Source of the DNA: Prevotella sp. | GTDB lineage: Bacteria > Bacteroidota > Bacteroidia > Bacteroidales > Bacteroidaceae | Assembly (NCBI GenBank): GCA_017960525.1 | Contig: JAGCZA010000097.1 | Span: 1-32,311 of the forward strand | Direction: 5' to 3' | DNA length: 32,311 nt | In this document: in pieces, positions 14,924 through 21,923 of the stretch | Numbering within the stretch: position 1 is the first letter of the stretch | Layout: each line of letters starts with the position of its first letter | Notes under the pieces: model-generated | Seen by the model: only the letters and a program-made list of their open reading frames with translations | Told to the model about the DNA's origin: nothing | The model's database searches: none | Position numbers and translations under genes: made by a program

Positions 14924-14931
14924 TACCTTTG
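14924..14931 (+). promoter_or_regulatory. -7 box TACCTTTG for the small exported protein
   Basis: A perfect TAnnTTTG is placed 22 nt before the ATG at 14954. The region between the two divergent boxes is AT-rich and could hold shared regulation. Confidence 0.55.
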
Positions 14932-14953
14932 TAAGATAATAAGTAAAACGGCA

Positions 14954-15385
14954 ATGAAAAAGACATTCTTTACCTTTGTTTGGCTCTGGTGGACGGTGGT
15001 TCTCTGCGCACAGACCGACTCGACGGCATTTCGCGCCCACCTCTATAACCAAGAGTACCAGGTGGCACTGCGCATCAACCTCTACGAGCAGGACATCACC
15101 GTGCCCGGACAGGAGGTTTTCGGCCAGATGGCGGGCTATCTGTCTAAAGAAGGAACGAGCTACTGCTGGCTGATTGTCAGCGCAGACATGGAGAGCGAAA
15201 CACGGGCGCGGCTGGTGATGAGCAACGACTACGGCAGCGAAGACCTGGAGGCGGAACTGACGCGACAGAACGACTCCATCTATGTGCTGAAACGCCTCAA
15301 CGGGTCGGTCCTGAAGGTGCCAAATAAGGGGAAATGGCAGAAATTACCCACAATTTTACACTTCAAACGTAAAAAAATGAGATAA
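14954..15385 (+). CDS. Small exported protein of unknown function
   Basis: A 143-aa protein whose first 19 residues are a clear signal peptide (MKKT, a tryptophan-rich hydrophobic core, cleavage after CAQ). The mature part is predicted beta-rich, with alternating hydrophobic and polar residues (YQVALRINLYEQDITV, RARLVMSNDYG), and ends in a lysine-rich tail. I recognise no domain. It has its own promoter and is followed 125 nt later by the sigma-factor gene, which has a separate promoter, so it is probably a single-gene unit acting in the periplasm or envelope. It is taken as a real gene because of the signal peptide, the promoter and the codon use, which resembles its neighbours. Confidence 0.65.
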   Translation: MKKTFFTFVWLWWTVVLCAQTDSTAFRAHLYNQEYQVALRINLYEQDITVPGQEVFGQMAGYLSKEGTSYCWLIVSADMESETRARLVMSNDYGSEDLEAELTRQNDSIYVLKRLNGSVLKVPNKGKWQKLPTILHFKRKKMR

Positions 15386-15388
15386 AAA

Positions 15389-15420
15389 TTTGGTGGTTAC
15401 AAATAATTGTCTTACTTTTG
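15389..15420 (+). promoter_or_regulatory. Promoter of the sigma-factor gene (TTTG - 20 nt - TACTTTTG)
   Basis: TTTG at 15389-15392 and TACTTTTG at 15413-15420 match both boxes of the Bacteroidetes consensus with 20-nt spacing. The start of transcription would be near 15427, leaving a leader of about 85 nt rich in A and T before the ATG at 15511. Confidence 0.65.
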
Positions 15421-15510
15421 CACCCGATAACTCATAATTATTAACCCCAAAAACAAAATATTATTGCCTATCGGAACAGATTTTACTTCATAAAAAAAGT
15501 AAAAAACGGA

Positions 15511-16110
15511 ATGAAAAAGTTTGAAGAACTGACCGACGAACAGTTGGCCATGCTTTATGTAAAAGGCAATAACAGTGCATTCGATGAGTTATTAACTCGC
15601 ACGCAGACCAAGTTATTCACCTACATTATGTTTGTGGTTCGCAACCACGACCTTGCCGATGACATCTTCCAGGAGACATTCGTCAAGGCCATTGTCAAGT
15701 TGCAGCAGGGACTTTACACCGACTCAGGCAAGTTCCAGTTCTGGCTGACGCGCATCGCCCACAACTGCATCATGGACTGGTACCGCCAGGAGCAGGCCCA
15801 CCACATCGTAGAGCCTACGGAGGACAACAACCTGGAGAACCTGAAGTGCGTCTCGGTGATGGACAGTTTCCGCGAGTCGGAAATGGTGAACGAGCAGATA
15901 CTGCGCGACGTGAAGCACATGATGGAACAACTGCCGGCACCGCAGCGCGAAGTGGTCTATATGCGCTTCTACCAGCAACTGTCGTTCAAGGAGATAGCCG
16001 ACCTGACCGGCGTCAGCATCAACACCTCGCTGGGCCGCATGCGCTACGCCCTCATCAATCTCCGCCGCATGGCCAAGGACCACAAGATTGAACTGGCCCT
16101 GCAAGCATAG
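15511..16110 (+). CDS. ECF-type RNA polymerase sigma factor
   Basis: The 199-aa protein has sigma region 2 at about residues 20-90 (FDELLTRTQTKLFTYIMF, DLADDIFQETFVKAI, FQFWLTRIAHNCIMDWYR) and region 4 at about 135-185 (PAPQREVVYMRFYQQLSFKEIADLTGVSINTSLGRMRYALINLRR). This is the ECF architecture with no region 3. No anti-sigma factor (FecR-like or zinc-binding) sits next to it. The next gene is a large outer membrane barrel with no recognisable -7 TAnnTTTG box upstream, so it may be read from the sigma factor's own promoters; that is inference. The sigma gene has its own housekeeping-type promoter. Confidence 0.92.
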   Translation: MKKFEELTDEQLAMLYVKGNNSAFDELLTRTQTKLFTYIMFVVRNHDLADDIFQETFVKAIVKLQQGLYTDSGKFQFWLTRIAHNCIMDWYRQEQAHHIVEPTEDNNLENLKCVSVMDSFRESEMVNEQILRDVKHMMEQLPAPQREVVYMRFYQQLSFKEIADLTGVSINTSLGRMRYALINLRRMAKDHKIELALQA

Positions 16111-16135
16111 AAGCATCAGGAGCAAAAAAGTTAAA

Positions 16136-16211
16136 TCAATGACATTGTTTTAACGTTCAATGTCATTGATTTATCATTCATTGTCGTTGATTAAACGTTC
16201 AATGTCATTGA
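16136..16211. repeat. Four palindromes TCAATGNCATTGA with exact 21-nt period
   Basis: The 13-nt palindrome begins at 16136, 16157, 16178 and 16199. Copies 2 and 4 are perfect (TCAATGTCATTGA); copies 1 and 3 differ at one or two positions. Between them lie AACGT-type spacers. The array sits 25 nt after the sigma-factor stop and about 170 nt before the outer membrane protein start. Period and symmetry suggest dimer binding sites on one face of the helix, or a hairpin-forming repeat. Confidence 0.8.
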
Positions 16212-16240
16212 TTTAACTTTCCATCTGGCCTCTTGACTGG

Positions 16241-16255
16241 ATTGGACGAACCAAT
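16241..16255. repeat. Single copy of the TTGGACGAACCAA palindrome
   Basis: ATTGGACGAACCAAT has 5-nt arms around ACGAA. The same core is found three times in the 22-nt array at 27331-27391. Its centre lies 43 nt (about two array periods) beyond the last palindrome of the 21-nt array. The remaining bases up to 16378 hold no promoter consensus that I can see. Confidence 0.6.
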
Positions 16256-16378
16256 TGCACCACCTACTCGCACCTTTTCATAAAAAACATTTCTTCATTT
16301 TGACAGCATCCGGATTAAACCTTTTTGGGGTGGGTGCGTCAAAGGGATAGTAATGTAAAAATAACAATTATTTCCTAA

Positions 16379-19357
16379 ATGAAACATTTAATACTCTTGG
16401 CTGTCGCCCTTATTGTGACAGCGGCACCAATCAAGGCACAGCGCACAGTTAGCGGGCGCATCATCGACAACGAACAGAAAGAGGCCGTCATACAGGCCAC
16501 AGTGGCACTACTGAAGACCGACAGCATTTCAGTAGTGGCCGGTTCTGTTTCCAACCAGAACGGACAGTTCCAACTCACCGCACCGCAAGACGGACGCTAT
16601 CTCGTGCGCGTCACTTACGTGGGCTACAAGACGCTGTGGCGCAGCATTACGATGGAAGGCAAGCCCGTGCAGTTAGGTACACTCACCATCGAGACCGACG
16701 CCATCATGCTGAAGGGCACCGAGGTGGTGAAGAACGTGGCCCGTGTCTATTCGAAGGGTGACACCGTTATATATAATGCGGGCGCGTACAAGACGCCCGA
16801 AGGCTCTGTCGTGGAGGAGCTGGTGAAGCGTCTGCCCGGCGCACAGGTGGGCGACGACGGCAGCATCACCATCAACGGCAAGCAGGTGAAGAAAATCAAG
16901 GTCGACGGCAAGGAGTTTATGACTGGCGACACGCAGACGGCTATGAAAAACCTGCCCACCAGCATTGTCGAGCGCATCAAGACCTACGACGAGAAGAGTG
17001 ACCTGAGCCGCATCACCGGCATCGACGACGGCAACGAGACCACCGTGCTCGACTTCGGCCTGAGGGCTGGTATGAACAAAGGCATGTTTGCCAACGTGGA
17101 TGCCGGCGTGGGCACGAAAGACCGCTATTCGAGCCGTGCGATGGGTGCCGTGATGAAAGATGACTTGAGGCTCTTCTCTATGCTCAACGCCAACAACGTG
17201 AACGACATGGGCTTCGGAGGCGGCGGCTTCGGCGGACGTTTCGGCGGTGGTGGCCGCAGCGGCTTGCAATCATCAAAAATGGCCACGGTGAACCTGAACT
17301 ATGAGAAAAAGGACAAGTTGCTGCTCGACGGCTCTATCAGCTGGAACCATCGCGACGGCGACACGTGGTCGCGCACTTCTACCGAGAACTTTATGAACCC
17401 CGCCGGCGCGTTCTCAGAGTCACAAAACCAGAATTACTCGCGTTCCAACAGCTGGAGTGCACAGGGACGTATCGAGTGGACACCAGACACGGCGTGGAAC
17501 ATCAATCTGCGCCCAACTTGGAGCTATAACACCAACGACGGACAGTCGCACTCCCAATCGGGTACATTCACCGATGACCCTTACGATTATCAGTCTACCC
17601 GCATACTGGACATTATCAACAATATGCTGCCCGACTCCATCAAGGTGAACACCCGTTCAAACGGCGGCATGAACTACAGCGACTCCAAACGTCTGGGAAC
17701 AACTTTGCAGATCAACCGCAAACTGAGCAACACGGGCAGGAACATCACGCTGAGAGCAACGGCTAACTATAGTGACGGCGACTCACAGCAGTTCTCGCAG
17801 AGCCTCATCTATCTCTACAGAACACTGACTGGCGACTCCACCACCCGATACAATGTGACACCACAGAAGAACTACGACTACAGCGTGCAGACTACTTACA
17901 GTGAGCCGCTCGCCAAGTCGACCTTCCTGCAGTTCAGCTACCAGTTCCAGTACAGCTATACCAAGAGCGAGCGTAACACGTATGATTTCTGGAAAGCCGA
18001 CGACCCCCTCAGACGTTATGGCATGACCGACCTCTTCCCTGAATACCGCGACTGGAATTCTGTTTTCAGCCGTCTGGGCAGCCACAACTATACCGAATTT
18101 CTTGACGATGACCTGAGCCGATTCTCCAACTACAAGAACTACACCCACACGGCGGAAGTGATGCTGCGCTTCATACGCCCCAAGTTCGACTTCAACATTG
18201 GCGTACAGGTCAAGCCGCAGATGTCGAAGTTCCATCAAGACTATCTGGGCAACAAGATTGACACCACACGCACCGTAGTCAACTGGAGTCCAACGGCTAA
18301 CCTGCGCTATCGGCTGGGTGATCGCGGCCAACTGCGATTGCAGTATCGTGGCAACAGCAGCCAACCTTCAATGACCGACCTGCTTGAAATCAAGGATAAT
18401 ACTGACCCCCTGAACGAGCGTACTGGTAATGCTGGATTGAAGCCATCGTTCACCCAGAGCCTCAACCTGCGCTTCAACAACTTCATAGAGAGCCACTCAC
18501 AGTTTATCAATGCAAACGTGAACTTCTCGACTACAAGCAACAACATCGCAAACAGGACTGAATATGTGGCTGCAACAGGTGGAACAAAGTCGCAACCGGT
18601 AAACATCAACGGGCAGTGGAACGCAGGCGGCAGCTTCATGTACAACGTGGCTCTCGACACACTGGGCTATTTCAACGTGAACACCGAGACGGGCGTGAAC
18701 TATGCCAATAACGTGGGTTACTTCTACGACGGCACCAGCCTGACAACGACCAAGTCTACCACCAAGGCTACAACCCTGCGCGAGCGACTGGGCTTCAGCT
18801 ACCGCAACGACTGGTTTGAGATAGAGCTGAATGGCAGCGTGAACTACAACCATAACAGCAATGCCCTGCAGCCCAACTCGAACCTGAACACCTGGAGCTT
18901 CAACTATGGCTTCAACACAACTATCAACGCACCGTGGGGCACCCAGTTCACCACTAACCTCGGAATGGCCAGCCGTCGCGGATTCAGCGAAGCAGCCGCC
19001 AATACCGACGAGCTGATATGGAACGCGCAGATTGCCCAGAGTTTCCTCAAGGGCAAGCCTCTCTCAGTCCGACTGGAGTTCTACGACATCCTGCACCAGC
19101 AGTCGAACTTCTCGCGTATGGTCAGCGCATTCTCACGCACAGATACCGAGTATAATGCTATCACCAGCTACGTGATGCTCCGTGTGAACTATCGTCTGAA
19201 CCTCTTCGGAACCCGTGAGGCCCGTCAGGGCATGCGTGGCGGCTTCGGTGGCGCTTTCGGTGGTGGCCGTGGCGGAAACCGTGGCGGTGGTGGTGGCGGC
19301 TTCGGCGGTGGCCGTCCTGGAGGCGGTGGCGGCTTCGGCGGCCCCGGAAGATTCTAA
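16379..19357 (+). CDS. Outer membrane beta-barrel protein, TonB-receptor-like with carboxypeptidase-regulatory N-domain and Gly-rich tail
   Basis: A signal peptide (1-20, ending IKAQ) precedes a CarboxypepD_reg-like domain at about 22-105 (VSGRIIDNEQKEAVIQATVALL, YVGYK). A plug-like domain with GDTVIYNAGAYKTPEGSVVEELVKRLPG follows, then a long series of amphipathic strands with aromatic ends to about residue 945. This fits the OMP_b-brl_3 group of Bacteroidetes barrels. Two glycine-rich stretches stand out: residues 278-295, and the last 41 residues (952-992), which consist almost only of Gly, Phe and Arg and end in Phe. The tail follows what looks like the final barrel strand. No SusD-like partner is present, so it may not be a glycan importer. 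Metal, peptide or other export/import roles are possible. The gene lies downstream of an ECF sigma factor that may control it. Confidence 0.85.
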   Translation: MKHLILLAVALIVTAAPIKAQRTVSGRIIDNEQKEAVIQATVALLKTDSISVVAGSVSNQNGQFQLTAPQDGRYLVRVTYVGYKTLWRSITMEGKPVQLGTLTIETDAIMLKGTEVVKNVARVYSKGDTVIYNAGAYKTPEGSVVEELVKRLPGAQVGDDGSITINGKQVKKIKVDGKEFMTGDTQTAMKNLPTSIVERIKTYDEKSDLSRITGIDDGNETTVLDFGLRAGMNKGMFANVDAGVGTKDRYSSRAMGAVMKDDLRLFSMLNANNVNDMGFGGGGFGGRFGGGGRSGLQSSKMATVNLNYEKKDKLLLDGSISWNHRDGDTWSRTSTENFMNPAGAFSESQNQNYSRSNSWSAQGRIEWTPDTAWNINLRPTWSYNTNDGQSHSQSGTFTDDPYDYQSTRILDIINNMLPDSIKVNTRSNGGMNYSDSKRLGTTLQINRKLSNTGRNITLRATANYSDGDSQQFSQSLIYLYRTLTGDSTTRYNVTPQKNYDYSVQTTYSEPLAKSTFLQFSYQFQYSYTKSERNTYDFWKADDPLRRYGMTDLFPEYRDWNSVFSRLGSHNYTEFLDDDLSRFSNYKNYTHTAEVMLRFIRPKFDFNIGVQVKPQMSKFHQDYLGNKIDTTRTVVNWSPTANLRYRLGDRGQLRLQYRGNSSQPSMTDLLEIKDNTDPLNERTGNAGLKPSFTQSLNLRFNNFIESHSQFINANVNFSTTSNNIANRTEYVAATGGTKSQPVNINGQWNAGGSFMYNVALDTLGYFNVNTETGVNYANNVGYFYDGTSLTTTKSTTKATTLRERLGFSYRNDWFEIELNGSVNYNHNSNALQPNSNLNTWSFNYGFNTTINAPWGTQFTTNLGMASRRGFSEAAANTDELIWNAQIAQSFLKGKPLSVRLEFYDILHQQSNFSRMVSAFSRTDTEYNAITSYVMLRVNYRLNLFGTREARQGMRGGFGGAFGGGRGGNRGGGGGGFGGGRPGGGGGFGGPGRF

Positions 19358-19391
19358 GACTCACGACCGACTAAACAGACCATCACAGGAA

Positions 19392-19427
19392 ATGCCCCCG
19401 AAAGCTTTGTACGGCTTTCGGGGGCAT
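19392..19427. terminator. Bidirectional hairpin terminator between convergent genes
   Basis: ATGCCCCCGAAAGC (19392-19405) and its exact complement GCTTTCGGGGGCAT (19414-19427) form a 14-bp stem with an 8-nt loop. It lies between the outer membrane protein stop (+) and the ACT protein stop (-). No long T-run follows. Confidence 0.8.
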
Positions 19428-19457
19428 CTCGATTCTGTCAAATCCTCACGCTGGGTA

Positions 19458-19886
19458 TCAGGCCCACTTGCTGAGGTCTTGCTCTGCAATAAACTTCAGG
19501 TTGTTGAGGATGATGGCCTCGCGGGCCTTCTCCCTGTTGTCGGTGCGGAAGACGAGGATGCCCTTGCCCCGATAGAGGAAGGTGTACATATAGGCAATGC
19601 TGATGCCAGCGTCGCTGAACAGCTTGACGGCATCGGCAGCACGGCCAGGCTCGTCGTCGAGTTCAAGGGCGAGCACGTCGCTCAGGGCCACAGCCACTCC
19701 TGCCTTCTTCAGCTCCTCGTAGGCCACAAGAGGCTCGCTGCAAATGAGGCGGTAAATGCCATACTCTGCCGTGTCGGCAATGGTCGAGGCGATAATCTGA
19801 ATCTTCGCCTCTTTCAAAACGTTGAGCACCTTGATGAGCGTACCGCTACGGTTCTCAATGAAAATGGATAACTGATGAATTGTCAT
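19458..19886 (-). CDS. Tandem ACT-domain protein
   Basis: A 142-aa protein with two ACT folds: residues 1-70 (QLSIFIENRSGTLIKVLNVLKEAKIQIIAS) and 71-142 (DVLALELDDEPGRAADAVKLFSDAGISIAYMYTF). ACT domains bind amino acids and control enzymes or regulators. Stand-alone tandem ACT proteins next to PaaK-type CoA ligases are a recurring arrangement in Bacteroidetes and other anaerobes, suggesting control by an aromatic amino acid or its keto acid. The start is the ATG at 19886 (MTIHQLSIFIENR); upstream codons in frame run into a G/C-rich repeat and give a proline-rich, unlikely N-terminus. It is probably co-transcribed with paaK, 136 nt upstream. Confidence 0.85.
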   Translation of the reverse strand: MTIHQLSIFIENRSGTLIKVLNVLKEAKIQIIASTIADTAEYGIYRLICSEPLVAYEELKKAGVAVALSDVLALELDDEPGRAADAVKLFSDAGISIAYMYTFLYRGKGILVFRTDNREKAREAIILNNLKFIAEQDLSKWA

Positions 19887-19893
19887 AGTCTCT

Positions 19894-20010
19894 GCCCCCG
19901 AAGTGAGGGGGTTGGGGGGTCTGAACAAGCGTTATGCAAACCCGATTAAGTGTTTAGTTTTTATGGATGAGGAGGACGGACGCCTGCGCTTGTTCAGACC
20001 CCCGTCCTCC
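19894..20010. repeat. Nested inverted repeats between paaK and the ACT gene
   Basis: GGGGGTCTGAACAAGCG (19915-19931) is exactly complementary to CGCTTGTTCAGACCCCC (19987-20003), a 17-bp stem with a 55-nt loop. Overlapping this, GGAGGACGG near 19971 can pair with CCGTCCTCC at 20002-20010, and GCCCCCGAAGTGAGGGGG at 19894-19911 forms its own small hairpin. The pairings are mutually exclusive in part. The whole spacer is thus a structured intercistronic element. Confidence 0.7.
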
Positions 20011-20022
20011 TAACTCAGGGGG

Positions 20023-21342
20023 TCAGAACAGTTTGCGCAGGTCTTTCACTCTGACGGCTTTCTTCTCATCGCTGACGACGAGCGTGCCCTTGGGCACAAG
20101 CCGCACCTTGGGAGTGATGAGTATCTCGTCCTTCAGGAGGTGGGTGATGGTCTTCTCCAACTGCTGCAGACGGGTGTAGTCGTCGGTGAACATCTGGGTA
20201 AGTTCCACGTCGATAGTCATCACGTCGTTGCCCTCCTTCGTCTCGATGGTGATGAGGTAGTCGGTGCTGAGTTCCTTGAACTTGAGCAGAATCTTCTCAA
20301 TCTGTATGGGGAAGATGTTCACGCCCTTCAGGATAATCATATCGTCGCTACGGCCTTGCAGACGTGCCAGCCGCCTGTGATGGCGTCCGCAGGCACACTC
20401 GCCGGGGAGTATGCGGGTCAGATCGCGTGTGCGGTAGCGCAGCAGGGGCATAGCCTCGCGGTTGATGGTGGTCAGCACCAGTTCGCCCAGTTGTCCGTCG
20501 GGCACAGGCTCGAGCGTCACGGGGTCGATGATTTCCACGATGAAGTAGTCCTCCCAGATGTGCAGGCCGTTCTGCTCCTGGCACTCGAAGGCCACGCCCG
20601 GGCCCATCATCTCGCTGATGCCGTAACTGTTGTAGGCCTTCACGCCCAGATTGTCCTCAATGCGCTTGCGCTGCTCCTCGCTGTGAGGCTCGGCACCGAT
20701 GCAGAGTATGCGCAACTGTGTGTCGCGGCGCGGGTCTACGCCCTGCTCCTTCATCACCTCGAAGATGCGCGAGGCGTAACTGGGAATGGCGTGGAGCACG
20801 TTTGTGCCGAAGTCGGTGATGAACTTGATTTGGCGGAGCGTGTTGCCTGCCGCAGCGGGAACGGTGAGCATGCCCACGCGCTCGGCGCCATACTGGAAAC
20901 CAAGTCCGGCGGTGAACATACCATAGCCGGCCGAATTCTGGAACACGTCCTCAGGACGGCTGCCGACCATCCACAGGCATCTGGCCACCGCATTGGCCCA
21001 CTCGTCGATGTCTTTCTGGGAGTGCAGCACGACGGTGGGATTGCCCGTGGTGCCACTCGACGAGTGCAGGCGCGTACATTCCTTCAGGGGCACGCAGGCA
21101 AGGCCGAAGGGGTAGTTCTCGCGCAAGTCCTCCTTGGTGGTAAAGGGCAGTTTCTTCACGTCGTCGAGCGTCTTGATGTCATCGGGAGTGATACCCAACT
21201 CGGCGAAACGGTTTCTGTAGAACTCGGCATTCATGCAGTGCTCTACGGTCTTCTTCAGTCTTTCCATCTGAAGCTTCTCCAGATCCGGACGGCTCATAGT
21301 CTCCAGTTCAGGATTGAAGTAGGGTGAATATTGCTGGTTCAT
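20023..21342 (-). CDS. paaK: Phenylacetate-CoA ligase family enzyme (PaaK-like)
   Basis: The 439-aa protein is an AMP-forming CoA ligase of the PaaK type: SSSGTTG at 94-100 (AMP/ATP loop), YGISEMMGPGVAFEC, LLRYRTRDLT, GRSDDMIILKGVNIFP, and the C-terminal ACP-like lid domain ending in a lysine/arginine-rich tail. It activates an aryl acid such as phenylacetate or indoleacetate to the CoA thioester in the cytoplasm. No paa degradation genes are nearby. In Bacteroidetes this ligase commonly pairs with an ACT protein and sometimes with indolepyruvate oxidoreductase, which points to amino-acid-derived aryl acids. The start was set at the ATG at 21342 (MNQQYSPYF), because a longer version would begin at 21396, inside the promoter. 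Confidence 0.92.
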   Translation of the reverse strand: MNQQYSPYFNPELETMSRPDLEKLQMERLKKTVEHCMNAEFYRNRFAELGITPDDIKTLDDVKKLPFTTKEDLRENYPFGLACVPLKECTRLHSSSGTTGNPTVVLHSQKDIDEWANAVARCLWMVGSRPEDVFQNSAGYGMFTAGLGFQYGAERVGMLTVPAAAGNTLRQIKFITDFGTNVLHAIPSYASRIFEVMKEQGVDPRRDTQLRILCIGAEPHSEEQRKRIEDNLGVKAYNSYGISEMMGPGVAFECQEQNGLHIWEDYFIVEIIDPVTLEPVPDGQLGELVLTTINREAMPLLRYRTRDLTRILPGECACGRHHRRLARLQGRSDDMIILKGVNIFPIQIEKILLKFKELSTDYLITIETKEGNDVMTIDVELTQMFTDDYTRLQQLEKTITHLLKDEILITPKVRLVPKGTLVVSDEKKAVRVKDLRKLF

Positions 21343-21393
21343 TGTTATGGGTTTGGTTTTTCGAATAACAGTTCGTTTCGTTTTTATTGTTGG

Positions 21394-21401
21394 CAAAGAT
21401 A
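21394..21401 (-). promoter_or_regulatory. -7 box TATCTTTG for paaK
   Basis: On the minus strand TATCTTTG lies 51 nt before the paaK ATG at 21342. It supports the shorter start. A -33 TTTG is not clear. Confidence 0.55.
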
Positions 21402-21510
21402 CTTAAAATCTGCTAAAGGACAAAAAAATAAACTATTTTTTGCCATTCTTTAGTATTGTTTCGTATTCTTTGCATGAAAATGCCTGCTTATCGCTGGTAT
21501 TCTTGCACAC

Positions 21511-21539
21511 AACAAAAGGCCACACCATTTAGTGCGGCC
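21511..21539 (-). terminator. Hairpin terminator after the small peptide gene
   Basis: On the minus strand, GGCCGCAC and GTGTGGCC (21539-21518) form a stem with one mismatch around TAAATG, followed by TTTTGTT. It lies 60 nt beyond the stop of the small gene and points the right way to end its transcript. Confidence 0.6.
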
Positions 21540-21598
21540 AGCGATACACTCCACAGTTTTTCAGGTCTTAAATGGTCTCTTTTCCCGATGGAGAACTG

Positions 21599-21799
21599 TT
21601 AGTCTTCGTCATCCGAGTCACCCCAGACATCGGAGCCACGGGAACGGGCAACGGTGCTTGCGTCTCCGGCTTTCACTTCTGAGTCGAAGACACCGCCGCC
21701 TACACTGTGAACCTCAGGGGTAGTACTGGCGAGAAGATGATGACTCATATTGGTGGCGACTACTCGTATGGCAGGTTTCTGGTAATCCTTCTTAATCAT
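21599..21799 (-). CDS. Small peptide of the Bacteroidales KP...LLA type, unknown function
   Basis: The 66-aa product begins MIKKDYQKPAIRVVATNMSHHLLAS, continues with a Gly/Ser-rich stretch and ends in SRGSDVWGDSDDED. Small proteins with this plan (a YxKP start, a hydrophobic strand, LLAxS, then a Gly-rich linker and an acidic C-terminus) are frequent in Prevotella and relatives; I know of no function. The start is the ATG at 21799. An upstream codon at 21832 overlaps the -7 box TAACTTTG, so it would lie outside the transcript. It has its own promoter and terminator, so it is a monocistronic gene. No signal peptide is evident. Confidence 0.65.
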   Translation of the reverse strand: MIKKDYQKPAIRVVATNMSHHLLASTTPEVHSVGGGVFDSEVKAGDASTVARSRGSDVWGDSDDED

Positions 21800-21829
21800 G
21801 GTTCCAATAATAATTTTATAATTTTTATG

Positions 21830-21837
21830 CAAAGTTA
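21830..21837 (-). promoter_or_regulatory. -7 box TAACTTTG for the small peptide gene
   Basis: On the minus strand TAACTTTG lies 30 nt before the ATG at 21799. Placement relative to the start is like the other promoters in this window. Confidence 0.55.
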
Positions 21838-21923
21838 AGCATAATATTCGTAACTCGTCGCCTTTTTAGCGTTAAAAAAGCAAAAACCAACTTTTTCGGG
21901 AGTTTCATCCCTTTCTTGGGAAG

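Noticed and set aside
16136-16211. CRISPR-like array
   Set aside because: Period of 21 nt is too short, spacers are as similar as the repeats, and no cas genes are nearby.
20140-21327. Plus-strand open frame (395 codons) opposite paaK
   Set aside because: paaK motifs are complete on the other strand; composition is typical of an antisense shadow.
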